Source: CAVZLD01 sp964522605 (GTDB lineage Bacteria > Planctomycetota > Planctomycetia > Pirellulales > Pirellulaceae). Taken from it: 33,286 bases of DNA. The position numbers and the translations under genes are program-made. The DNA is taken from assembly GCA_964522605.1 (NCBI GenBank), contig CAZFWV010000039.1:1-33286 (forward strand), read 5' to 3'. Positions within the stretch are counted from its first letter, which is position 1. Every line of letters starts with the position of its first letter. This document shows, one piece after another, positions 15,941-22,674 of the stretch. Below the pieces are notes generated by a model. The model was given only the letters and a program-made list of their open reading frames with translations. It searched no databases and was not told where the DNA came from.

Positions 15941-15982
15941 AAAAAAAAACACTGGGTACTCGCCAAGAGGAACCCAGTGTTT
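15941..15982 (-). terminator. Intrinsic terminator of the Cys-rich protein gene
   Basis: An 11-bp perfect stem (AAACACTGGGT at 15947-15957 with ACCCAGTGTTT at 15972-15982, 14-nt loop) is followed on the minus strand by an uninterrupted T-tract of nine, partly within the stem. It lies 40 nt past the stop codon of the minus-strand gene ending at 16022. Confidence 0.85.
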
Positions 15983-16021
15983 CGAACCGTGTAGCGTCGG
16001 TCGATGTCGCGTTTTATTTCG

Positions 16022-16654
16022 CTATTTCACCCAGGGAAACGGGCGAAACCAGCGACGAGCCGAATCCTCAGGCGGCGGTGGCGGGGCAGGCGCGGGCGGA
16101 GGTACATCAGCTTCGTCGGCCGGTTCGGGTTGCGGAGGTGCCGCGTCGGCCCCTTCGTCGGACGGTGTCACACCGGATCCAATCGCGCCGTCGGGCGCGG
16201 GAGCAATCGTCCCACCGTAGTCGTTCGTCATAAAATCTGCGGCACAGGAGGCGTCCGAGGCACTGCAGCCGGGTGCCGCACAATCGTCGGAACAGGCGCG
16301 GTGCAGCCGAAAACCGCGGAACGAGGGAAGACAGAGCTTGGGGCAGCAGTCACCCATCTGAAACGGGAATCCGCAACAACCACCGATACAAGACGGATGA
16401 CCGCAAACGGAGCGACGCGGCGAAAGGCAGTGCGAGTTGCAGCAGTCTCGTTTCTCTTGACAGTAGTTGGCCCATAGGGACGCACAACAACTTACGTCAG
16501 GTTCACAGCATTGCCCAGAGAAGGCATTTCCGGGCGCGATCGACGCACCGGAAGTGTGCAACGGTGCAGTCGCACCGTGCTCCACAATCGTTTGAGCACC
16601 AATCGGGTTGGTCAAGACCAACAGGGTCAGGACCGTCACAGCAAAGGATTTCAT
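16022..16654 (-). CDS. Exported cysteine-rich protein with Pro-rich tail
   Basis: 210 residues. The ATG at 16654 has AAAGGAG 9 nt upstream. A signal peptide spans about residues 1-21 ('FAVTVLTLLVLTNPIGAQ'). Residues 49-137 contain 19 cysteines, many as CC pairs ('GQCCEP', 'VSCCAS', 'RDCCNSHC', 'IGGCCGF', 'GDCCPKLC'). The C-terminal 60 residues are Pro/Ala/Asp/Glu-rich, ending in a basic aromatic 'RRWFRPFPWVK'. No known domain is recognised. The cysteine pattern suggests a disulfide-linked or metal-binding envelope protein; planctomycete cell envelopes were historically described as rich in disulfide-linked protein, but a link here is inference. The gene stands alone and has its own terminator. 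Confidence 0.85.
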   Translation of the reverse strand: MKSFAVTVLTLLVLTNPIGAQTIVEHGATAPLHTSGASIAPGNAFSGQCCEPDVSCCASLWANYCQEKRDCCNSHCLSPRRSVCGHPSCIGGCCGFPFQMGDCCPKLCLPSFRGFRLHRACSDDCAAPGCSASDASCAADFMTNDYGGTIAPAPDGAIGSGVTPSDEGADAAPPQPEPADEADVPPPAPAPPPPPEDSARRWFRPFPWVK

Positions 16655-17472
16655 GGGAGGGACTCCTTTCAGTCAGGAAAGCTTCCATCAACTGAGAGCC
16701 AATGGGGTGGGCGTGGTCAAGCCGTCGTTTGCAGGGGATGCCAGGTAGGAGCGATCAACGTGGTGCGGCTTGCATCTAACTGAAGCATGCGCACGCAAAT
16801 GCGCGAAGCAAATCCGTGATCGAGGTTTTCCGTAAAATCGAACCGTGTTCGGTCACGCTGCAATCACTGCGGAGTTTCTGTCCGACGCAACGATTGGTAT
16901 CATCGCGAAGTCGTCACCAACTGCGCAAAGTCTGCGGGTGCCCGCGAGCGATTGCAGTAACGCCCCCCTGACTCCCCGATCGCGGAGGACGTCCATGGTT
17001 TGAGTTGTTGGTTCGGAAGTGATTACGTCCCCCTCACGCGGCGCGCTCCGTGTCGCACACATGCCGAGCGGAACCAGAGATCGAGAAGAGGAACCGCGGA
17101 TTCAGCGGATCAAACGGATGTCCGCCGATTCGTCCGTGACGATCCGTCCCCTCCGTCGAATCGGTTGGTTACTTCCCCTCATTAAGTCCCGCCGCAACGC
17201 GATTTTCACTCGCTCTCGCCTTGATTCGACTGCCATGGCACGGACCGCCTGGTCGGGGCCGTTCGGGATGAACTCGGCGTCTCTCCGCGTCCTTCCGCGG
17301 CCATGCTTCCTGCATCTGCCCCGGATTGGTGCGTAACAACGAGCGAGGCGCAGGAGGTTATAGTAACCTCTTACGAGCCATCAACTCACGAACTGCACGA
17401 CCTCACGGCCGGTGGAGGGGTCCGAGACCGTGAATGAGACCATCGACGCACTCGACCGCTGAAGGGAATCCC
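16655..17472. other. Long spacer, no supported gene
   Basis: About 800 nt between two divergent genes. Short open frames exist but have no ribosome sites or protein-like composition. It contains a small GCGGG-TG-CCCGC hairpin (16934-16945), a quasi-repeat of CGGAT units (17094-17120) and a GCGGA-type dispersed motif (17273-17300). The promoter of the minus-strand Cys-rich gene and that of the plus-strand membrane gene must lie here, but I see no convincing pair. Confidence 0.5.
17273..17300 (-). repeat. GCGGA-rich dispersed intergenic motif, copy 2
   Basis: CTCGGCGTCTCTCCGCG... is the reverse complement of a motif resembling 268-293. Spacing and composition agree but there are several mismatches. 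Confidence 0.4.
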
Positions 17473-18558
17473 ATGCGCCTTGCGATCGTTGTTTGCGACG
17501 CATCTTCGATTGGCTGGATAGAGAACCGCATTTCCGTTTTTTTGGCCTACGATGCTTCTGCGGGGGAAATCCACTTCTGGGGCGTACTGCTCCCGGTCGT
17601 CGTCGCGGTCGGTTGGTGCGCGAGAGGCTTGCGGACGCTGCGTGGGACGACGATGACCGCGCCTTGTTACTGGGCTCTCTTGAGTCTGGCGGCGATGGTC
17701 GTGGCCGAATGGCTTGTCGGCCGACACGTCGAGGGGCCGAGTGCTGCCGCGATTCGTTATCTCGCAGCGACGACGACACTTTGTCCGGTCATTGGATTGC
17801 TGGGCGCCAAGCGTCCGCAGGATCGAGGCTGGCAATTCATCGTGCTGACGCTATGGATCGTCTTAATCTTGCCCGCCGCACAAAATCTAGCCTTCGCGCC
17901 GGCAAGCCCGCTCCAGCTGCATCCGGCATGGCAAGCATTTCTCGGGCTCCTGGTGCTGACCGGTTTGGCAAATCACCTGCCGACGCGCTACGGTCTCTCC
18001 GCCCTACTGGCGAGTGCGTCGCAATCGATTCTGCTGTGGGGTCAGGTTCCCGGTTTTGAGACGACAGCCGGACGTCCGGCCGTCGTCCTCGCCGTCACCG
18101 GTTTCGCGATCGCCACGACCCTTGTCGGCCTTGGCTGGCCCGCCCGACGAGGTGCGCATGCTTTGAAGTTGCGCACTTCGACAGTCCGTAGCCGAATTCG
18201 TGAGAATTCGGAGGTCGCTCGTCCAGGACACCTATCGGCAGAGCCTCCGAATTCTCACGAATTCGGCTACGCGCAACTTTCGAGTGCGCAGGAGGGGTGG
18301 GACCGAATCTGGCTTGATTTCCGCGACATGTTCGGCGTGGTGTGGGGTCTGCGTGTGGCCGAGCGGATCAACGATACGGCCCGCCGATCGAATTGGGACG
18401 TTCGTCTGCGCTGGGACGGCTTTCACCCCGATCCTACTACCGCATCGGCGAGCGGATTCGCGGCCGCCGATGCAGCGGTCCAGATCGCATTGCAGAACCA
18501 GTTGCGCCGCTTTGTGTCGCCGGATTGGATGGAAGCAAGGCGACCACCGTCGCGTTAG
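17473..18558 (+). CDS. Hypothetical polytopic membrane protein with in-frame palindromic insert
   Basis: 361 residues from ATG 17473, which has AAGGGA 5 nt upstream; an in-frame start at 17434 lacks one. Several hydrophobic helices occupy the first ~225 residues ('WGVLLPVVVAVGWCARGL', 'YWALLSLAAMVVAEWLVG', 'FIVLTLWIVLILPAAQNLAF', 'AVVLAVTGFAIATTLVGLGW'). A hydrophilic C-terminal domain follows ('WDRIWLDFRDMFGVVWGLRV', 'NWDVRLRWDGFHP'). Between them, residues ~233-273 are encoded by a palindromic repeat (18170-18290) that keeps the frame open and yields an Arg/Ser-rich linker. I do not recognise the family. The last 4 nt overlap the end of the convergent minus-strand gene at 18555. Confidence 0.75.
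   Translation: MRLAIVVCDASSIGWIENRISVFLAYDASAGEIHFWGVLLPVVVAVGWCARGLRTLRGTTMTAPCYWALLSLAAMVVAEWLVGRHVEGPSAAAIRYLAATTTLCPVIGLLGAKRPQDRGWQFIVLTLWIVLILPAAQNLAFAPASPLQLHPAWQAFLGLLVLTGLANHLPTRYGLSALLASASQSILLWGQVPGFETTAGRPAVVLAVTGFAIATTLVGLGWPARRGAHALKLRTSTVRSRIRENSEVARPGHLSAEPPNSHEFGYAQLSSAQEGWDRIWLDFRDMFGVVWGLRVAERINDTARRSNWDVRLRWDGFHPDPTTASASGFAAADAAVQIALQNQLRRFVSPDWMEARRPPSR
18170..18290. repeat. Palindromic element C (CGTAGCCGAATTC type), inside a coding region
   Basis: A perfect 28-bp inverted repeat pairs 18187-18214 with 18244-18271. The outer 8 bp also match (TGCGCACT at 18170-18177 with AGTGCGCA at 18283-18290). Each arm is itself partly palindromic (CCGAATTCGTGAGAATTCGG). The loop is ~29 nt. 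Ends share CGTAG...CTACG with elements A and B. Confidence 0.9.
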
Positions 18559-18779
18559 CGATAGGGTAGCGTGGACTCCCGCGACTGATACGTGGCAGGA
18601 GTCGTGGAGAATCCGTTCTGTTTCTGCGAAAAGAGCATCGTCGCGGCAATGACCACACCGATCAGGACAAGCCAGACCGCCAGACGTGCAGAAAAATGGA
18701 CCAGTCCCAGAATCGGTCGCACCAGAAAATACCCCACTCCCACGATTAACAACCCTGCCACGACGAGATGGGCTCGCAT
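18555..18779 (-). CDS. Small two-helix membrane protein
   Basis: 74 residues. ATG 18779 is preceded by AAAGGAG at 8 nt, a near-ideal site. Two hydrophobic helices ('HLVVAGLLIVGVGYFLV' and 'RLAVWLVLIGVVIAATMLF') are separated by a short 'RPILGLVHFSA' loop; a polar tail of ~25 residues follows. No known domain is recognised. It starts 30 nt after the stop of the next upstream minus-strand gene, so the two probably form an operon. The gene converges with the plus-strand membrane protein and overlaps it by 4 nt. Confidence 0.8.
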   Translation of the reverse strand: MRAHLVVAGLLIVGVGYFLVRPILGLVHFSARLAVWLVLIGVVIAATMLFSQKQNGFSTTPATYQSRESTLPYR

Positions 18780-18809
18780 GCGGTCAACTCCTTTCGTCCT
18801 CGAACAAGA

Positions 18810-19235
18810 TCACGCCGCGCGCGCCGGTGGATACTTCGGCAAGTGATTCCGCAAGGCTTCTTCCAGAATCTCGGAGCGATCACGGCCCTCGAGTTGTGCC
18901 AGCGCGTTCAGCTGAGTCTGCAGGTCGCTTGAAATCTGGAGCGGACGCGGCTTTTCGACTCGGGGCACGGTCGGCATCACATTCTTGATCAGATTCAGCG
19001 GCTCGCGAACGAGCACCCGGTTCAACGCATCCAGTCGAGCGTTGTTGTCGATCAACATTTCCCGCTCCCGAATGCTCGCGGCCAACAGTGAAATCGCGCC
19101 CCAAAGCCCAACGACCAGAGACGCGAGAACGAGAATCACCGAAGCCTGATAGTGATTGCTCACCGAAGAAGCGTGCGCCGAGTAACTCAGTACGGAGGCG
19201 GCAAGCACGAGGATGGCGGCGGGCATCTGATCCAT
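18810..19235 (-). CDS. Small membrane protein with C-terminal ribbon-helix-helix-like segment
   Basis: 141 residues from ATG 19235, with AAAGGAA 6 nt upstream. An open frame continues upstream to 19394, but that part is compositionally unlike protein and has no ribosome site near its start. Two hydrophobic helices are visible: about 5-20 and 32-54 ('SVILVLASLVVGLWGAISLL'). A charged helical stretch follows (about 55-85). Residues 99-135 ('LQISSDLQTQLNALAQLEG' then 'RDRSEILEEALRNHL') match the CopG/Arc ribbon-helix-helix pattern: a beta strand, helix A, a turn with R-S-E, then helix B. This would be an unusual membrane-tethered DNA-binding motif; a plain helical dimerisation segment is the alternative. 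Co-transcribed with the small membrane protein downstream. Confidence 0.75.
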   Translation of the reverse strand: MDQMPAAILVLAASVLSYSAHASSVSNHYQASVILVLASLVVGLWGAISLLAASIREREMLIDNNARLDALNRVLVREPLNLIKNVMPTVPRVEKPRPLQISSDLQTQLNALAQLEGRDRSEILEEALRNHLPKYPPARAA

Positions 19236-19527
19236 GGGGATTCCTTTCACCTCATTCAAGATCACAACCGAGGGCGGAGACCGACGAAATCGGCATGCCG
19301 CCTCGCCGAGTCGGTTCCGGACGACTCCGGGGCGGCGCGAGAGGATAACGACGGCGGTGGGGAGTGTCCAGGCCGCTTTTCGCACGCAAAACACGTACGG
19401 GTGCAGAGATGCCGCGATTCACCGCACCAAGGGCTTGGCGGACGTCTTGCTCTCCCGGCGTGGCAATGGCCCGAGGATGATGCGCGGGCGATTCCACGTG
19501 CGATGTCCGCAGCCGCAAGAAGTTGAT

Positions 19528-19556
19528 TTGGCGAGAGCCGCCGTTGTCGCTATTAT
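19528..19556 (+). promoter_or_regulatory. Sigma-70-like promoter of the crtI/crtB-like operon
   Basis: TTGGCG (19528-19533), an exact 17-bp spacer and TATTAT (19551-19556). The predicted transcription start is near 19563, leaving a ~33-nt leader before the ATG at 19596 with AAGGGA 5 nt upstream of it. It is the best promoter match I found in the window. Confidence 0.55.
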
Positions 19557-19595
19557 CTGTTGCCGAACGAAAGGTCTTTTGAAGAAGGGAACCGT

Positions 19596-21119
19596 ATGTC
19601 GGCGAAAATTGTCGTTGTGGGAGCTGGACCGGGCGGCTTGGCCGCTGCAATGCTGCTAGCCCACGCGGGATTCCGCGTCCAGGTCCTCGAACGACTACCG
19701 CACGTGGGCGGCCGGACTTCGACGTTTACCGCCGACGGTTACCGCTTTGACCTGGGTCCGACTTTCTTCCTCTATCCCCGCATCTTGCGGGAGATTTTCC
19801 AGACCGTTGGCCAGTCGCTCGATCAGCATCTCGACCTGATTCGCCTGGATCCCCAGTATCGGCTCGTCTTCGGCGGTGGCGGCGATTTGCTGGCCACGCC
19901 AAATGTCGACCAGATGGAACAGGCGATCGCCAAGTTATCACCGCACGATGCCCGAAGTCTGCGTCGTTTCCTGACGGAGAATCGCGACAAACTGGCCCGA
20001 TTCGAGCCGATTCTCACCTCGCCCTTTGACACGTTTCGGGATCTCCTGCGACCGGATATCCTGCGTGCCCTGCCGGCGGCGCGACCGTGGCTCTCGCTTG
20101 ATCGCGAATTGTCGCGGTACTTTCACGATCCGCGCGTGCGACTGGCGTTTACCTTCCAAGGCAAGTACCTCGGTATGTCGCCGCTGCGATGCCCCAGTCT
20201 GTTCTCAATCCTCGCCTTTCTGGAGTACGAGCACGGTGTGTTTCACCCGCGAGGCGGCTGTGGTGCGGTTTCTCAGACGATGGCGCAGCTGGCCCAGGAA
20301 ATGGACGTCGAGGTGCATTTGGATGAACCTGTGGAAGAGATCCACTGGGATGGCCGTCGTCCGCGGGGCGTGCGGACTAAGAAGGGAACGTATCCCGCAG
20401 ATGCCCTGGTAATCAACGCGGACTTCGCGCGGGCCATGACTCGACTGGTTCCCAATCCGCTGCGCCGGCGCTGGACGAATGAGAAACTGGAGCAGAAGAA
20501 ATTCTCGTGCTCCACCTTCATGCTGTACCTTGGTTTGGAGGGCGTTCAGCCCGATCTGGCGCACCATACGATCTACCTGGCAGAGAACTACGCGGAGAAC
20601 CTGGCAGACATCGAAGGCCGGCATATCCTGTCGACGGATCCCTCGATCTACGTGCAAAACCCTTGCGTCACGGACCCCGAACTCGCTCCCCCAGGTCACA
20701 GCACACTGTACGTGCTGGTTCCGGTCACGCACGAACATCCGAATGTGAATTGGCCAGAAGAACAAACTCGATTTCGCGAACGTGTCCTCGACCAACTCGC
20801 ACGAGTTGGTGTTCAGGATGTCCGATCCCGTATTCGGTTCGAGCGGATCGTAACGCCGGTGGATTGGAGTGTGGACTACGAGATTCATCGAGGTGCTACA
20901 TTCAATCTGGCCCATACGCTCGGACAGATGCTACTCAACCGACCCCACAACCGATTTGAAGATCTGCAATCCGTCTATTTGGTCGGCGGAGGAACCCATC
21001 CGGGCAGCGGATTGCCCGTGATCTACTCGTCCGCCCGCATCACCGCTCAGCAAATCTGCGATGACTTCGGGATCCGGGCCGAATTGAATCCAAAATCCCG
21101 CGCGAAAGAGAGCGCCTGA
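19596..21119 (+). CDS. crtI: Phytoene desaturase-family (CrtI/CrtN) FAD oxidoreductase
   Basis: 507 residues, normal for the family. ATG 19596 has AAGGGA 5 nt upstream and places the Rossmann dinucleotide motif at the very N-terminus ('IVVVGAGPGGLAAAMLLA', GxGxxG), followed by 'LERLPHVGGRTSTF'. The mid region carries 'GMSPLRCPSLFSILAFLEY' and 'HPRGGCGAVSQTMAQLAQEM'. The C-terminal FAD signature reads 'VYLVGGGTHPGSGLPVIYSS'. The family desaturates phytoene (C40) or diapophytoene/squalene-derived (C30) carotenoids; sequence alone does not fix the substrate. The neighbouring synthase starts 2 nt after the stop. C30 carotenoid production from squalene has been reported for planctomycetes, so CrtN-type activity is plausible. 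Confidence 0.92.
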   Translation: MSAKIVVVGAGPGGLAAAMLLAHAGFRVQVLERLPHVGGRTSTFTADGYRFDLGPTFFLYPRILREIFQTVGQSLDQHLDLIRLDPQYRLVFGGGGDLLATPNVDQMEQAIAKLSPHDARSLRRFLTENRDKLARFEPILTSPFDTFRDLLRPDILRALPAARPWLSLDRELSRYFHDPRVRLAFTFQGKYLGMSPLRCPSLFSILAFLEYEHGVFHPRGGCGAVSQTMAQLAQEMDVEVHLDEPVEEIHWDGRRPRGVRTKKGTYPADALVINADFARAMTRLVPNPLRRRWTNEKLEQKKFSCSTFMLYLGLEGVQPDLAHHTIYLAENYAENLADIEGRHILSTDPSIYVQNPCVTDPELAPPGHSTLYVLVPVTHEHPNVNWPEEQTRFRERVLDQLARVGVQDVRSRIRFERIVTPVDWSVDYEIHRGATFNLAHTLGQMLLNRPHNRFEDLQSVYLVGGGTHPGSGLPVIYSSARITAQQICDDFGIRAELNPKSRAKESA

Positions 21120-21121
21120 CG

Positions 21122-21997
21122 ATGGAATTGCTCGACCATCTGCTTGCCCGCACGAGCCGAACCTTCGCGTTGTCGATTCCGCTGTTGCCTGAGCCGTCCC
21201 GACGCGAAGTGACACTCGCGTACCTCCTGCTGCGAATCGCCGACACGCTGGAAGACGGAATCCACCTGCCGCCCGCATCTCGTCACGATGCTCTGCAGCA
21301 ACTGCTTTCGGTTGTCACGACGGGGAAAATTCGCGACGCAGAGATCTGGAGTCGTCGCTGGGCCGGCAGCCAGCCGATCGACAATCCCGATTATCTCGAA
21401 CTCCTGGAGCAATTCCCGAGTGTGCTGCGTCACATCGGAGATTTGTCGGACCTCTCTCGACAGATCATCACCCAGCATGCGCAACAGACGATTATCGGCA
21501 TGCAGCAAACACTACAGCAGATGGACGACGACGGAGTCTTACGGTTTGCATCGACCGCCCAACTGCGCCAATACTGCTATGTGGTCGCCGGGATCGTCGG
21601 TGAGATGCTCACGGAACTGTTCCTCGTTCATTGGGCTTCGCTACACGATCGAGCCGCTCAACTGCGGCAGATCGCCCGGTACTTTGGCGAAGGCCTTCAG
21701 TTGGTCAATATCCTGAAAGATGCGGAAGCTGATGCCGGAGCCGGACGCTTTTTCTTGCCACCGCAGAATTCGCTCGAAGACATGTTTCGCCTGGCCCGCG
21801 GAGATCTCCTACAAGCCCATCAGTACATTCAGGCACTCCAGGAAGCGGTCGCCCCAGCCGGCCTGATCGCCTTCGCACGTCTGCCCGTCGAATTGGCGGA
21901 GGGAACTCTGGCGCGAGTTGAACTGGCCGGTCCCGGTTCCAAGCTCTCGCGTGCCGAAGTTCGGGCGGTTCTGCTGGCCGTGACACGATCCGCGTAA
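21122..21997 (+). CDS. crtB: Squalene/phytoene synthase-family protein
   Basis: 291 residues, normal length. The stop of the desaturase and this ATG are arranged TGAcgATG, so translation is probably coupled. Both aspartate motifs that bind the diphosphate-magnesium clusters are present: 'LLLRIADTLEDG' (DxxxD) and 'LVNILKDAEADAGAGRFFLP' (NILKDxxxD). Also visible are the 'FALSIPLLP' start and the 'QYCYVVAGIVGEMLTELFL' helix. The family condenses two FPP or two GGPP head to head to (hydroxy)squalene, squalene or phytoene. The 'YLLLRIADTLED' form resembles the eukaryotic-type squalene synthase motif at least as much as bacterial CrtB. The gene symbol is therefore provisional. Confidence 0.88.
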   Translation: MELLDHLLARTSRTFALSIPLLPEPSRREVTLAYLLLRIADTLEDGIHLPPASRHDALQQLLSVVTTGKIRDAEIWSRRWAGSQPIDNPDYLELLEQFPSVLRHIGDLSDLSRQIITQHAQQTIIGMQQTLQQMDDDGVLRFASTAQLRQYCYVVAGIVGEMLTELFLVHWASLHDRAAQLRQIARYFGEGLQLVNILKDAEADAGAGRFFLPPQNSLEDMFRLARGDLLQAHQYIQALQEAVAPAGLIAFARLPVELAEGTLARVELAGPGSKLSRAEVRAVLLAVTRSA

Positions 21998-22047
21998 CGC
22001 GGACGGAGTTGAGAACTTCCACCACAATCACCGACGACGCACACCGA

Positions 22048-22584
22048 TCAGTCTTCAGGATTCAGCGCGCGAAGCTCCACCGTCATCTCCACCGTGTCCG
22101 CCAACGGAAAACAGGCCTCGGCAAACGCAGGAGGACGAAAACGGCTCCGCGGAGAATTCGAAAACGCGTACGGCTCGCGTGGCAGACCAAGAATGGACTT
22201 GGTCAACCGTTGATTCCCGTCCAAATCATGAAAGACAGCCAAGGCATAATTCCCCGGCGGAAGATCGGAAACCGTCCACCGGCAAGTTGACCCTTCCGGC
22301 GTGAGCTGCGCGGAGCGGACGGGCTGCGACCGATCCTCAAACCGTACCGGATCGTCGAACAGCGCGCAGTGCACGAGGCCCGATGTTTCGGAGATCCCTT
22401 CGATCGTCACGACGAGAATGCCCTTCGGCTCGTCGATCGATTCGTCTTGCGCGACCGAGTCTGAGGTCACATTGGAAGTCGATGGAGGCGACGCGGGGGA
22501 CGAATCGTTCGTCGGTTCCGTGTCGGAAACCGACGGACCGCAGCCAAGGAAGACGAAAAATAGCAAAAACGTTGCTCGGCTCAT
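22048..22584 (-). CDS. DUF2141-family lipoprotein
   Basis: 178 residues from ATG 22584, which puts a lipobox directly after the hydrophobic signal ('FLLFFVFLGC', Cys near residue 15). An earlier in-frame ATG at 22617 would add 11 residues before the signal. A Ser/Thr/Pro/Asp-rich spacer (about 20-55) leads to the DUF2141 domain, seen as 'LVVTIEGISETSGLVHCALF', 'VSDLPPGNYALAVFHDLDG' and 'GLPREPYAFSNSPRSRFRPP'. The family is a small beta-sandwich of unknown function found on envelopes. It converges with the synthase gene (50-nt gap) and is divergent from the ABC transporter (90-nt gap), so a shared regulatory region is possible but no motif stands out. Confidence 0.85.
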   Translation of the reverse strand: MSRATFLLFFVFLGCGPSVSDTEPTNDSSPASPPSTSNVTSDSVAQDESIDEPKGILVVTIEGISETSGLVHCALFDDPVRFEDRSQPVRSAQLTPEGSTCRWTVSDLPPGNYALAVFHDLDGNQRLTKSILGLPREPYAFSNSPRSRFRPPAFAEACFPLADTVEMTVELRALNPED

Positions 22585-22674
22585 AAGGCCTGCCCCAACG
22601 ACGGGGTCCCCATACAAAACAGGGCAAAAAGTCGTAGGATACCGTTTCTTGACCGCACTTCAACGGACCGCGTC

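Larger units (their letters stand above)
15663..16021. other. Spacer with two minus-strand intrinsic terminators and a possible small RNA
   Basis: No protein gene is visible. The spacer holds a degenerate GGCTGGA repeat (15699-15723), two hairpin plus U-tract structures oriented leftward, and between them a small hairpin and an AT-rich patch (15831-15843). Confidence 0.6.

Noticed and set aside
16853..17336. Short open frames in the long spacer
   Set aside because: No ribosome sites, no protein-like composition, and overlap with dispersed repeat motifs.
19236..19394. N-terminal extension of the small membrane/RHH-like protein
   Set aside because: The extension lacks a ribosome site at its start, whereas ATG 19235 has AAAGGAA 6 nt upstream and begins a hydrophobic helix.
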